64,000 bases of DNA from the NCBI RefSeq assembly GCF_018129985.1, contig NZ_JAFCKT010000003.1:404501-468500 (forward strand), given 5' to 3'. Source of the DNA: Bradyrhizobium sp. SZCCT0148 (GTDB lineage Bacteria; Pseudomonadota; Alphaproteobacteria; Rhizobiales; Xanthobacteraceae). The translations under genes were made by a program, and so were the position numbers. The notes below the pieces were generated by a model that worked only from the letters and a program-made list of their open reading frames with translations, had not been told where the DNA came from and did no database searches. This document shows, piece after piece, positions 47,310 to 56,394 of this stretch (its first letter is position 1; every line of letters begins with the position of its first letter).

Positions 47310-47813
47310 ATGGCCAAAGCCGCCACCGCCGCAGGGATCGCCACCGGGCAATGCCTTTGCGGCAAGGTCACCTTCGAGATCGACGTCCCCGCGCGCTGGG
47401 CCTGGCACGATCATTCGGCCGCCAGCCGCCGCGCTCACGGCGCCGCCTACGCCACTTATGTCGGCAGCTGGAAGAAGCGCTTTCGCATCACATCCGGCAA
47501 AACCGCTCTTGCCCGCTACGAGGACAAGACGACCAAGACCACGCGCAGCTTCTGCGCGCAGTGCGGCACGCCGATCGCCTACGAACGTCCGCGCGGTCCG
47601 CACATGGTCAACATTCCGCGCGCGCTCTTTCGGGAGCGCACCGGTCGCCAGCCGCTCTATCACATCGCGATCGAGGAGCTGCAGGAGTGGGCCTATACCG
47701 GCGAGCCCCTGGTGCCGCTGAAAGGCTTTCCGGGCGTGGTCTGGCAGCGGTCGAAAAAGAAAAATCGGGCGGGCGGTGAGGACCCGTTCGAGCTGGGGCG
47801 GGAAGAGATGTAG
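47310..47813 (+). CDS. GFA-like (glutathione-dependent aldehyde-activating) family protein with altered metal site
   Basis: A 167-residue protein of the GFA fold. Two of the three cysteine pairs remain, CLCG (Cys15, Cys17) and CAQCG (Cys82, Cys85). The usual CxCxxC stretch instead reads WHDHSAASRRAHG (residues 32-44), with His33 and His35 where cysteines are expected. The structural zinc is probably kept; the catalytic zinc may be bound by histidines or absent. The name therefore should not be taken as proof of formaldehyde chemistry. Confidence 0.83.
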   Translation: MAKAATAAGIATGQCLCGKVTFEIDVPARWAWHDHSAASRRAHGAAYATYVGSWKKRFRITSGKTALARYEDKTTKTTRSFCAQCGTPIAYERPRGPHMVNIPRALFRERTGRQPLYHIAIEELQEWAYTGEPLVPLKGFPGVVWQRSKKKNRAGGEDPFELGREEM

Positions 47814-47828
47814 CTCGACATACGCTGT

Positions 47829-47965
47829 TCTCGTGCCCCGGACGCAGTGCGGCGCGAGTGCCGCGCTGCAGAGCCGGGGCCCATGCAGCAGCGAGTGCGG
47901 TGCGGATTCTGGGTTCCGGCTCTGCGGCGCAACGTTGCACGTTGCGCCGCGTCCGGGACACGAGA
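47829..47965. repeat. Intergenic inverted repeat, 'ctcgtgccccggacgc' type
   Basis: TCTCGTGCCCCGGACGC at the left pairs with GCGTCCGGGACACGAGA at the right with one mismatch. Internal stretches AGAGCCGGGGCCCATG and GGGTTCCGGCTCT form a second pair. Confidence 0.65.
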
Positions 47966-48068
47966 CCGTCCAACGCAACGCAGCCATGACCACACTTCCT
48001 TGCGTCACTGCCGCGCCTTCGGCCATCATGCCTTCGTCCTTGCGGCAACGTCCGCTCCTGGAGGAAAC

Positions 48069-49730
48069 ATGAAGAACAAGATCACCGGCCGCTCCGCCTT
48101 TCTCGCGCTGCTCAAGGACGAGGGCATCACGCATCTGTTCGGCAACCCCGGCACCACCGAGCTGCCGATCATGCATGCGCTGAAGGACCATCCCGATCTC
48201 ACCTATGTGATGGCGATGCAGGAGAGCCTGGTGGTCGCGATCGCCGACGGCTACAGCCGCGCCTCGGGCAAGCTCGTCGCCTGCAACGTTCATGTCGCGC
48301 CCGGCCTCGGCAACGCCATGGGCTCGCTCTACAACGCCCAGTTCACGGGCACGCCGATGATCCTCACCGCCGGCCAGCAGGAGCAGGGCCACGGCCTGAT
48401 GGAGCCGGTGCTCTACGGCCCGCTGGTGCGGATGGCCGAGCCGCTGGTGAAATGGGCGGTGGAGGTGACACGTCTGGAAGACCTGCCGCGCATCGTGCGC
48501 CGTGCCGCCAAGATCGCGACCACGCCGCCGACCGGTCCGGTGTTCATCTCGCTGCCCGGCGACATCCTGAACAGCGAAGCCGGCATCGATCTCGGCCGCT
48601 CCACCCGCATCGACGCGCGGACAAGGCCGTCGGACGAGGCGCTGAGGGCGTTTGCCGCGCGGCTGTTGAAAGCCGAGCGTCCCGTCATCGTCACCATGGA
48701 CGAGGTGGTGAAGAGCGACGCGCTCAAGGAAGCGGCTGAACTCGCCGAGCTGCTTGGCGCTGCCGCCTACCAGTCCTCGACGCCCTATGGCTCGCATTTC
48801 CTCTCGGAGAGTCCGAGTTTCGTCGGCACGCTGGCACGCGTCCAGAAGGTGGCGCGCGATACGCTTGCACCTTACGACCTCCTGATCGCGCTCGGCGGCG
48901 ATCCCTTGCGGATGTCTGTCTACAGCGAGGTCGATGCGCTGCCGGATCGACTCGGTATCGTGCAGATCGGCCTCGTCGATTGGGAGATCGCCAAGAACTA
49001 CGGCGCCGAGATCGCGCTGAAGGCGGATCTGAAGGAAACCTTGCGCGCGCTGATTCCGGTGTTGAAGGAGATGGGCGGCGCAACGCTCGCGGGCCGCGCC
49101 AAGCAGCGCCTCGCCGAATTGGCGCCGCAGAATTGGACCGCGCGCCGCGCCGCACTGGTCGAGCAGATCGGCAAGAGCGCCGGCCGCAGCCCGATCGATC
49201 CCGATTATCTGGTGCTGCAGATGGTCGAGGCGATGCCCGACAACGCCATCCTGGTTGACGAGGGCCTCACTTCAAGCCGCCAGGTAACGGCGCTTCGACC
49301 GCATCGCGATCGCTACGGCTATCACGGGCTTGCCTCCGGCGGCATTGGCTGGGGCCTGCCGGCCTCGGTAGGCGCCAGCATCGCCAATCCGGATCGCCCC
49401 GTGGTGTGCTTCTCCGGCGACGGCAGCGCGATGTATTCGATCCAGTCGCTGTGGACCGCGGCGCATCACAAGCTGCCGCTCAACGTCGTCATCGCCAACA
49501 ATGGCGGTTACCGCATCATCAAGCAGCGCCTGCTGGCCTTTCATGGCGACGACAATTATGTCGGCATGGATTTTATCGATCCGCCGGTGGATTTCGCCGG
49601 CGTCGCCAGGGCGCTGGGCTGCGAGGCGATCAGGATCAGCGATCCCCGCGAACTGAAGGCAACGCTGGCGTCGGCGTTCAATCGGCCGGGCACGAAGCTG
49701 ATCGAGGTGATGGTGGACGGGAAGGTGTAG
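48069..49730 (+). CDS. Thiamine diphosphate-dependent decarboxylase-like enzyme (benzoylformate decarboxylase group)
   Basis: A 553-residue enzyme with the three ThDP domains. The N-terminal Pyr domain has FGNPGTTELPIMHAL and the ThDP glutamate in AMQESLVVAIADGY; the C-terminal PP domain has GDGSAMYSIQSLWTAAHHKL followed by the metal-binding NNGGY. Order and local sequence follow benzoylformate decarboxylase (NVHVAPGLGNAMGSLYNA, LTAGQQEQGHG). Decarboxylation of an aromatic 2-oxo acid is plausible, but ThDP enzymes change reaction easily. TGGAGG lies before ATG 48069. Confidence 0.9.
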   Translation: MKNKITGRSAFLALLKDEGITHLFGNPGTTELPIMHALKDHPDLTYVMAMQESLVVAIADGYSRASGKLVACNVHVAPGLGNAMGSLYNAQFTGTPMILTAGQQEQGHGLMEPVLYGPLVRMAEPLVKWAVEVTRLEDLPRIVRRAAKIATTPPTGPVFISLPGDILNSEAGIDLGRSTRIDARTRPSDEALRAFAARLLKAERPVIVTMDEVVKSDALKEAAELAELLGAAAYQSSTPYGSHFLSESPSFVGTLARVQKVARDTLAPYDLLIALGGDPLRMSVYSEVDALPDRLGIVQIGLVDWEIAKNYGAEIALKADLKETLRALIPVLKEMGGATLAGRAKQRLAELAPQNWTARRAALVEQIGKSAGRSPIDPDYLVLQMVEAMPDNAILVDEGLTSSRQVTALRPHRDRYGYHGLASGGIGWGLPASVGASIANPDRPVVCFSGDGSAMYSIQSLWTAAHHKLPLNVVIANNGGYRIIKQRLLAFHGDDNYVGMDFIDPPVDFAGVARALGCEAIRISDPRELKATLASAFNRPGTKLIEVMVDGKV

Positions 49731-49766
49731 GCGGTCGCTGCCGTACTCGTACTCGCCACGTTCTCA

Positions 49767-49873
49767 GCTGTCATCGCCCGACCTGATCGGGGATCCAGTA
49801 TTCCAGAGACGGCTGTGATTCCTCGATAGGCCGCGGCGTACTGGATGCCCCGGTCAAGCCGAGGGATGACAGC
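49767..49873. repeat. Intergenic inverted repeat, 'gctgtcatc' type
   Basis: GCTGTCATCGCCCG at the left is answered by GAGGGATGACAGC at the right, with inner arms GGGGATCCAGTA and TACTGGATGCCCC. It separates two converging genes. Confidence 0.65.
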
Positions 49874-49886
49874 GTGGGTGTGGCAA

Positions 49887-51266
49887 CTACCCCTTCTTTC
49901 CTACCCGATATCCTGCCGCAGGATGCGGCGCATCAAGCCTTGCGCGCCCGTCGCCGAACAGTTTTTCCCGCAGCGTGCCCTTGGTGTATTCCGGCTTGTA
50001 CCGTCCGCGCCGCGTCAGCTCCGGCACCAGCATATCGGCGATATCCTCGAAATCGCCGGGCGAGATCGCAAAGGCCACGTTGAGGCCGTCGACATCGGTC
50101 TTCTCGAACCAATCCTCGATCTTGTCGGCGACGCTTTCGGGCGTGCCGACCACGACGGGGCCAGCGCCGCCGATGCCGACATGCTCGATGACGTCGCGCA
50201 CGGTCCAGACGCGGTCGGGGTCGCCGCGTGTGACGTTGTCGAGCGCGCTGCGCCCGGCATCGTTCTGGACGTGACGCACCTGCTGGTCGAGCTCGTAACC
50301 GGAGAAGTCGATGCCAGTCCATCCTGACATCAGCGCGAGCGCGCCTTCCGGATTGATGTGCGAGCGGTAGTCGGCATATTTCGCCGCCGCTTCTGCTTCC
50401 GTGTTGCCGAGGATGATCGTCATCATGTTGAACATCAGGATGTCCGCAGGATTACGGCCGAGTGCGGCGGCCTCCTGGCGGATCGCCGCGACCCGCGGCG
50501 CGATGATCTTGGCCGACGGTCCCGACATGAACACGCATTCGGCATGCTTGGCCGCGAACTGGCGGCCGCGCGGCGAGGTGCCGGCCTGGTACAGCACCGG
50601 CGTTCGCTGCGGCGAAGGCTCGCTGAGATGAATGGTGTTGTTGATGCGGTAGTTTGCGCTCTCGTGATTGATGCGGTGAACCTTGCTGGGATCGGTGAAG
50701 ATGCCGCGCTTGCGGTCGCGCAGCACGGCGTCGTCCTCCCAACTTCCTTCCCAGAGCTTGTAGACGACCTCCATGTATTCGTCCGCGATGTCGTAGCGGT
50801 CGTCGTGGCCGGTCTGCTTGTCCTTGCCGGCACCTCGCGCGGCGCTGTCCAGATAGCCGGTGACGACGTTCCAGCCGATCCGGCCTTCGGTGAGATGGTC
50901 CAGCGTCGACATCCGCCGCGCGAACGGATAGGGCGGCTCGAAGGAGAGATTGCTGGTCACGCCGAAGCCGAGGTTTTTCGTCACCGCGGCCATTGCCGAA
51001 AGCAGCAGCAGCGGTTCGTTGGACGGCGTCTGCGCCGCGTTGCGCAAGGCCGCGTCGGGGCTGTTGCCATAGACGTCGTAGACCCCTAGCACGTCGGCCA
51101 GGAACAGCCCGTCGAACCGGCCGCGCTCCAGCGTTTTGGCGAGATCGATCCAGTAAGGCAGGCGGTTATACTCGGCGGTGCGGTCGCGTGGATGGGTCCA
51201 CAGGCCCGGCGACTGGTGCGCGACGCAATTCATCGCAAAGGCGTTGAGCCTGATCTGCTTGGCCAT
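49887..51266 (-). CDS. LLM-class flavin-dependent monooxygenase (NtaA/DmoA-like)
   Basis: A 459-residue FMNH2-dependent oxygenase of the nitrilotriacetate/dimethyl-sulfide monooxygenase branch. Seen: LERGRFDGLFLADVLGVYDV, the NTA-type SFEPPYPFARRMSTLDHLTEGR, GWNVVTGYLDSAARG and YQAGTSPRGRQFAAKHAECV. Such enzymes need a partner flavin reductase, which is not encoded nearby. Likely role is scavenging sulfur, nitrogen or carbon from organic compounds. Confidence 0.93.
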   Translation of the reverse strand: MAKQIRLNAFAMNCVAHQSPGLWTHPRDRTAEYNRLPYWIDLAKTLERGRFDGLFLADVLGVYDVYGNSPDAALRNAAQTPSNEPLLLLSAMAAVTKNLGFGVTSNLSFEPPYPFARRMSTLDHLTEGRIGWNVVTGYLDSAARGAGKDKQTGHDDRYDIADEYMEVVYKLWEGSWEDDAVLRDRKRGIFTDPSKVHRINHESANYRINNTIHLSEPSPQRTPVLYQAGTSPRGRQFAAKHAECVFMSGPSAKIIAPRVAAIRQEAAALGRNPADILMFNMMTIILGNTEAEAAAKYADYRSHINPEGALALMSGWTGIDFSGYELDQQVRHVQNDAGRSALDNVTRGDPDRVWTVRDVIEHVGIGGAGPVVVGTPESVADKIEDWFEKTDVDGLNVAFAISPGDFEDIADMLVPELTRRGRYKPEYTKGTLREKLFGDGRARLDAPHPAAGYRVGKKG

Positions 51267-51422
51267 GACTGTTCCCCGGCGCTCTATACTGAGCGCTCTT
51301 CGAATGGTAGATGTGCGCCCGAACTTGGCGAAGTTCTTGCATATAACGTGCGCTTGGCAAGACCAAAATCAGCGGGCCGCCGCCTTTGGCAAGCCAATCT
51401 CAAGAGGGCAAGGACGAAATCC

Positions 51423-51464
51423 CAAGAGGACTACAAGAGAACTGCAAGAGAACTACAAGAACTA
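51423..51464. repeat. 11-base tandem repeat (CAAGAGRACTR)n
   Basis: CAAGAGGACTA, CAAGAGAACTG, CAAGAGAACTA and a shortened CAAGAACTA follow one another without gaps. The purine-rich block lies about 80 bases before the M20 peptidase start and stands out from the GC-rich surroundings. Confidence 0.85.
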
Positions 51465-51541
51465 CCCAAGTCCCCGCCACTTTCGACGGCCAGTGTAGCC
51501 CGCTAGGTTCGCCCGCCTCGAGACCTTGAAGACGAATAGCA

Positions 51542-52927
51542 ATGACCAGAGCCGACGCCATCGCCCGCGCCCGGGACGACTTCAAATCCGGCGCGTTCCT
51601 CGCTGAACTCGACCGCCGCGTCGCCTATCAGACCGAAAGCCAGAATCCGTCGCGTGGCGCCGAGCTGCGCGCCTATCTGGAACAGGAGATGCAGCCGGCG
51701 TTTGCCGCGCTCGATTTCACCAGCCACATCGTCGAGTCCCCCAGCGGCAAGGCGCCGTTCCTGTTCGCCGAGCATCTCGAAAGCACCTCAGCACCGACCG
51801 TGCTGATCTACGGTCATGGCGACGTCGTCGACGGCATGGAGGGCGAGTGGCGCGAGGGCCGCGATCCCTGGCGCACGACGGTTGCGGGCAACCGGCTGTA
51901 CGGCCGTGGCACCGCCGACAACAAGGGCCAGCACAGTATCAACATGGCAGCACTCCGCGCGGTGCGCGACGCCCGTGGCGGCAAGCTCGGCTTCAACGCG
52001 AAGTTCATCGTCGAGATGGGCGAAGAGATCGGCTCACCCGATCTCGGCAAGGTCTGCGACCTCAATCGCGACGCGCTCAAGGCCGATCTGTTCATGGCCT
52101 CCGACGGGCCCCGCTTGTCCGCCGACCGGCCGACGCTGTTCCTGGGATGCCGCGGCGGCATCCGCATTCATCTCGATGTGAACTTGCGCGATGGCGGTCA
52201 TCATTCCGGCAATTGGGGCGGCGTGCTGGCCAACCCCGCAACCATTTTGGTCAACGCGATCTCCACGCTGGTCGACGGCCACGGCCGTCTTCAGCTCGAT
52301 GCGTTGAAGCCGCCGCGCCTCACCAACCAGATCCGCTCCTATCTCGCCGACGTGCAGGTGGTCCCGACCGAGGACGAGCCGGCGCTGGCGGAGAACTGGG
52401 GCGAGGAGGGGCTGTCGGCGGCGGAACGGCTCTATGCCTGGAATACGCTGGAAGTGCTGGCGATGTCGTCGGGCAATATCGAGAAGCCGGCCAACGCCAT
52501 CCCGGGCCATGCCAATGCCGTGCTGCAACTGCGTTTCGTGGTCGGCACCAAGGTCGGCGGCCTGATCGAGGCGATCCGCGCTCATCTTGTCCAGAAGGGC
52601 TTTCCGATGGTCGAGGTGCGGGCGGCGCAGAGCTTTGCCGCGTCGCGGACCGATTTCGACAGCCCCTGGATCAAATGGGCGGCGGATTCGGTGAAAGAGA
52701 CCACCGGCAAGCCGCCGGCGGTGCTGCCGAACTTCGGCGGCTCGCTGCCCAACGACGTGTTCTCCGAGATCCTGGGTCTGCCGACGATCTGGGTCCCGCA
52801 CTCCTATCCCGGCTGCTCCCAGCATGCGCCCAATGAGCACATCCTGCTGCCATTGACGGAAGAAGCCTTGACGGTGATGGCCGGGCTGTTCTGGGATTTG
52901 GGAGAACTCCCGCGGCCGTTAACCTGA
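51542..52927 (+). CDS. M20 family metallopeptidase (ArgE/DapE-like)
   Basis: A 461-residue di-zinc hydrolase. The metal and catalytic residues lie in LIYGHGDVVDGMEGEW, GRGTADNKGQHSINM and FIVEMGEEIGSPDLG, with a late histidine in GCSQHAPNEH. A dimerisation domain interrupts the catalytic fold at about 195-325. Members cleave dipeptides or N-acyl amino acids. It lies just upstream of a glutamate/aspartate-type ABC transporter, which could import its products or substrates. Confidence 0.93.
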   Translation: MTRADAIARARDDFKSGAFLAELDRRVAYQTESQNPSRGAELRAYLEQEMQPAFAALDFTSHIVESPSGKAPFLFAEHLESTSAPTVLIYGHGDVVDGMEGEWREGRDPWRTTVAGNRLYGRGTADNKGQHSINMAALRAVRDARGGKLGFNAKFIVEMGEEIGSPDLGKVCDLNRDALKADLFMASDGPRLSADRPTLFLGCRGGIRIHLDVNLRDGGHHSGNWGGVLANPATILVNAISTLVDGHGRLQLDALKPPRLTNQIRSYLADVQVVPTEDEPALAENWGEEGLSAAERLYAWNTLEVLAMSSGNIEKPANAIPGHANAVLQLRFVVGTKVGGLIEAIRAHLVQKGFPMVEVRAAQSFAASRTDFDSPWIKWAADSVKETTGKPPAVLPNFGGSLPNDVFSEILGLPTIWVPHSYPGCSQHAPNEHILLPLTEEALTVMAGLFWDLGELPRPLT

Positions 52928-53013
52928 GCTGCGATCCCGCCGAAAGTCACATTCTAATCCGATCCATTTTGTGCTTGCATCCCGCTGCACAATCCTGAAA
53001 GGGGAACAAAAAA

Positions 53014-53925
53014 GTGAAACATTTCCGTAGCATCGGCCTCGCGCTCGCCGCGACCTTCGCCGTCAGCCAGGCCGGGGCCCAAGAGCTGACCGGCACGTTG
53101 AAGAACATCAAGGACACCGGCGCCATCACGCTGGGCTTCCGCGACTCCTCGATCCCGTTCTCTTACCTCGACGACAACCAGAAGCCCGTCGGCTTTGCCA
53201 TGGACATCTGCTACAAGATCGTCGACGCCGTGAAGAAGGAGCTCAAGCTCGACAAGCTCGAGGTCAAGCTCAACCCGGTGACCTCGGCCACGCGCATTCC
53301 GTTGATGGCCAACGGCACCATCGACCTCGAATGCGGCTCGACCACCAACAATGCCGAGCGCCAGAAGCAGGTTGCCTTCACCAACACCCACTTCCTGACC
53401 GCCAGCCGCTACGTCTTCAAGAAGTCGAGCGGCCTGAAGTCGATCGACGACCTCAAGGGCAAGACCGTGGTCTCGACCGCCGGCACCACCAACATCAAGC
53501 AGCTCACCGAGGCCAATGTCGCGAAAGGCCTCGGCGCCAACATCATTCCCGCCAAGGACCACGCCGAAGCGTTCCTGATGGTCGAAACCGACCGCGCGGT
53601 CGCCTTCGTCATGGACGACATCCTGCTCGCGAGCCTCGTCGCCGGTTCGAAGTCGCCGGATGACTACGTCGTTTCCAAGGACGCGTTCTCCAAGCCCGAG
53701 CCCTACGGCATCATGCTGCGCAAGGACGACGCGCCGTTCAAGAAGGTGGTCGATGCGGCGACAGCTGCGCTCTATACGTCCGGCGAAGCCCAGAAGATCT
53801 ACGACAAGTGGTTCACCCAGAAGATCCCGCCGAAGGGCCTGAACCTCAATACGCCGATCTCGGCCGAGCTGAAGAACGAGTTCGCGAAGCCCTCGGATTC
53901 GCCGAACCCGGACGACTACAAGTAA
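53014..53925 (+). CDS. gltI: Glutamate/aspartate ABC transporter substrate-binding protein
   Basis: A 303-residue periplasmic protein with a signal peptide (residues 1-22, ending SQAGAQE) and family 3 binding-protein motifs (GFRDSSIPFSYLDDNQKPVG, ECGSTTNNAERQKQVAF). The SxxNxxR pattern of that last block marks acidic amino acid binding. It starts at GTG 53014 with AAAGGGGA upstream. It is the first gene of the gltIJKL-type operon and is separated from the permease by a stable hairpin. Confidence 0.94.
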   Translation: MKHFRSIGLALAATFAVSQAGAQELTGTLKNIKDTGAITLGFRDSSIPFSYLDDNQKPVGFAMDICYKIVDAVKKELKLDKLEVKLNPVTSATRIPLMANGTIDLECGSTTNNAERQKQVAFTNTHFLTASRYVFKKSSGLKSIDDLKGKTVVSTAGTTNIKQLTEANVAKGLGANIIPAKDHAEAFLMVETDRAVAFVMDDILLASLVAGSKSPDDYVVSKDAFSKPEPYGIMLRKDDAPFKKVVDAATAALYTSGEAQKIYDKWFTQKIPPKGLNLNTPISAELKNEFAKPSDSPNPDDYK

Positions 53926-53954
53926 GATACAACCTCGATCTTTCGATCGGGATC

Positions 53955-53991
53955 ATGTCCGGCCACTCTTGACACAGGGGTGGCCGGACAT
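53955..53991 (+). promoter_or_regulatory. Hairpin between gltI and gltJ
   Basis: ATGTCCGGCCAC (53955-53966) pairs perfectly with GTGGCCGGACAT (53980-53991) around a 13-base loop. Only TTG follows, so read-through is expected. Such hairpins commonly protect the binding-protein part of the message and let it be made in excess of the membrane parts. Confidence 0.75.
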
Positions 53992-54044
53992 TTGCATAGG
54001 CGCCGGGACAAACTTGATCAGTGGCGCGTTCGCGCGGGGGACAC

Positions 54045-54776
54045 GTGAACTACAACTGGAACTGGGGAATCTTCTTCCAGCCGAACCCGATGGGGACGGG
54101 CACCTATCTCGACATGCTGCTGTCGGGCCTGGTGCTGACCCTGAAGACCGCGGCGTTGGCCTGGGTCATCGCGCTGATCACCGGCTCGCTCGTCGGCGTC
54201 ATGCGTACGCTGCCGTCGAAAGGGGCGAACTGGTTCGGCTTTGCCTATGTCGAATTCTTCCGCAACATGCCGCTGCTCGTGCAGCTTTTCCTGTGGTTCT
54301 TCGTGCTGCCGGAGCTGCTGCCCAAGGCTGCGGGCACCTGGATGAAGCAACTCCCGAACGCGCCGTTCTGGACGGCCGCGATCGGCATCGGCTTCTTCAT
54401 GTCGGCGCGCGTGGCCGTTCAGCTTCAGGCGGGCATCGGTTCGCTGCCGCGAGGGCAGAAGATGGCGGCCACGGCGCTTGGCCTCACAACCGTGCAGGCC
54501 TATCGCTACGTGCTGCTACCGATGGCGTTCCGCATCATCCTGCCGCCACTCACCTCCGAATTCCTGAACACCATCAAGAATACGGCGGTCGCGATCACGA
54601 TCGGTCTGCTCGAGCTGACCGGGCAGGCGCGCTCGATGCAGGAATTCTCGTTCCAGGTGTTCGAGGCCTTCACCGCCGCGACGGTCCTCTACCTCCTCGT
54701 GAATGCCGTGGTCGTGACGGCGATGCGCTTCCTCGAACGCTGGGTCGCGATCCCCGGCTACATCACGGGGAAATAG
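54045..54776 (+). CDS. gltJ: Glutamate/aspartate ABC transporter permease
   Basis: A 243-residue inner-membrane permease of the polar amino acid HisM family with about five helices and the EAA-type loop (GLTTVQAYRYVLLPMAFRII). FFRNMPLLVQLFLWFFVLPE is the usual second-helix block. I start at GTG 54045 (VNYNWNWGIFF), preceded by GGGGG, over an in-frame start at 54021. gltK follows after two bases. Confidence 0.93.
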   Translation: MNYNWNWGIFFQPNPMGTGTYLDMLLSGLVLTLKTAALAWVIALITGSLVGVMRTLPSKGANWFGFAYVEFFRNMPLLVQLFLWFFVLPELLPKAAGTWMKQLPNAPFWTAAIGIGFFMSARVAVQLQAGIGSLPRGQKMAATALGLTTVQAYRYVLLPMAFRIILPPLTSEFLNTIKNTAVAITIGLLELTGQARSMQEFSFQVFEAFTAATVLYLLVNAVVVTAMRFLERWVAIPGYITGK

Positions 54777-54778
54777 CG

Positions 54779-55471
54779 ATGTTTGCCAATCTCGATTTCG
54801 ACGTCATTCGCCGTGCGCTGCCCTATCTGTTCTTCGAGGGCATGACGTTTACGCTGACCTTGACCGCGCTCGCGGCCCTCGGCGGCCTCGTCTTCGGCAC
54901 GGCGCTCGCCCTGATGCGGCTCTCCGGCTTCAAGATCCTTGGCCGCGTTGCCGGCGTCTATGTCGACTTCATGCGCTCGCTGCCGCTGGTGCTGGTGATC
55001 TTCTGGTTCTACTTCCTGGTGCCCTATATCGGGCAATGGGTGACCGGCGCCTCGCGCCCGATCAGCGTCGGCGCGTTCGCATCCTCGCTCATCACCTTCA
55101 TCATGTTCGAGGCGGCATACTTCTCCGAGATCATGCGCGCCGGCATCCAATCGATCTCGCGCGGCCAGCCGGCCGCGGCCAGCGCGCTGGGCCTGACCTA
55201 CGCCCAGACCATGCGCTACGTCGTGTTGCCGCAAGCTTTCCGCAACATGCTGCCGGTGCTGATCACGCAGACCATCGTGCTGTTCCAGGACACCTCGCTG
55301 GTCTACGTTCTCTCGATCACGGACTTCCTGGGCGCGGCGAGCAAGGTCGCGCAGCGCGACGGGCGCCTCGTCGAAATGTACCTGTTCGCCGCGGTCGTCT
55401 ATTTCACCATTTCCTGTATCGCGTCCTTTGGCGTCCGCCGCCTTCAGGCGCGCATCGCCATCATTCGATAG
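54779..55471 (+). CDS. gltK: Glutamate/aspartate ABC transporter permease
   Basis: A 230-residue partner permease with the same layout (FMRSLPLVLVIFWFYFLVP) and EAA loop (GLTYAQTMRYVVLPQAFRNM). The ATG at 54779 is two bases past the gltJ stop, indicating coupled translation. The frame is open far upstream, through gltJ in another phase, but that part is a shadow. Confidence 0.94.
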   Translation: MFANLDFDVIRRALPYLFFEGMTFTLTLTALAALGGLVFGTALALMRLSGFKILGRVAGVYVDFMRSLPLVLVIFWFYFLVPYIGQWVTGASRPISVGAFASSLITFIMFEAAYFSEIMRAGIQSISRGQPAAASALGLTYAQTMRYVVLPQAFRNMLPVLITQTIVLFQDTSLVYVLSITDFLGAASKVAQRDGRLVEMYLFAAVVYFTISCIASFGVRRLQARIAIIR

Positions 55472-55483
55472 AGCGTGTCCGTC

Positions 55484-56215
55484 ATGATCGAAATCAGCCA
55501 CGTCAACAAATGGTACAGCCCGAGCTTCCAGGTGCTGACCGATTGCACAACCAGCGTCACCAAGGGTGAGGTCGTAGTGGTCTGCGGCCCCTCGGGCTCG
55601 GGCAAGTCGACCCTGATCAAATGCGTCAACGCACTGGAGCCGTTCCAGAGCGGCGACATCAGCGTCGACGGCACCAAGGTCAACGATCCCAAGACCGACC
55701 TGCCCAAGCTGCGCTCGCGCGTCGGCATGGTATTCCAGCACTTCGAGCTGTTCCCGCATCTGAAGATCATCGACAATCTCTGCCTCGCGCAGCAGAAGGT
55801 GCTCGACCGGTCGCGCGACAAGGCGATGGCGAAAGGCATGCAGTTGCTGGAACGCGTCGGCCTCAAGGAACAGGCGCAAAAGTATCCCGCGAATCTGTCC
55901 GGCGGCCAGCAGCAGCGCGTTGCGATCGCCCGTGCGCTTGCCATGGATCCGATCGTCATGCTGTTCGACGAGCCGACCTCGGCGCTCGACCCGGAAATGG
56001 TCAGCGAGGTGCTCGACGTCATGGTGGATCTCGCTCATGAAGGCATGACCATGATGGTCGTCACCCACGAGATGGGCTTTGCCCGCAAAGTGGCCAATCG
56101 CGTGATCTTCATGGACCGCGGCGAGATCGTGGAGGACGCGGCGAAGGAAGACTTCTTCGGCAAGCCGCGCAGCGACCGTGCGCAGAAGTTCTTGTCTAAG
56201 ATATTGTCGCATTAG
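55484..56215 (+). CDS. gltL: Glutamate/aspartate ABC transporter ATP-binding protein
   Basis: A 243-residue ATPase. Walker A is GPSGSGKST, the Q loop is in [11 protein letters not shown], the signature is LSGGQQQR, Walker B is [14 protein letters not shown], and the switch histidine is in VVTHEMGFA. Start is ATG 55484 ([11 protein letters not shown]); a GTG three codons earlier is possible. It completes the transporter. Confidence 0.95.
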   Translation: MIEISHVNKWYSPSFQVLTDCTTSVTKGEVVVVCGPSGSGKSTLIKCVNALEPFQSGDISVDGTKVNDPKTDLPKLRSRVGMVFQHFELFPHLKIIDNLCLAQQKVLDRSRDKAMAKGMQLLERVGLKEQAQKYPANLSGGQQQRVAIARALAMDPIVMLFDEPTSALDPEMVSEVLDVMVDLAHEGMTMMVVTHEMGFARKVANRVIFMDRGEIVEDAAKEDFFGKPRSDRAQKFLSKILSH

Positions 56216-56220
56216 CTCCG

Positions 56221-56322
56221 TCGTCATTCCGGGATGCGCCGAAGGTGCAGGCCCGGAATCCATAACCTCCAGCCGGGGTTATGGATTCCGGGCTCATCGC
56301 TTTGCGAATGCCACGGAATGAC
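56221..56322. repeat. Palindromic intergenic repeat, 'gtcattccgg' type
   Basis: TCGTCATTCCGGG at the left pairs with ACGGAATGAC at the right, and inner arms GCCCGGAATCCATAACC and GGTTATGGATTCCGGGC are perfectly complementary over 17 bases. The strongest example of its type in the window. Confidence 0.8.
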
Positions 56323-56394
56323 AGATTGAGGATGATCACCACCTCCAATTGGCCTATAAACGCGCCAAATTCCCATCCCTCCAGGAGACCTGCC

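Noticed and set aside
25983..49730. A mandelate degradation cluster (racemase-like gene plus benzoylformate-decarboxylase-like gene plus aldehyde dehydrogenase)
   Set aside because: The genes are 16-22 kb apart on different strands, the racemase-like protein has an altered active site, and no mandelate dehydrogenase is present. Homology alone does not make a pathway.
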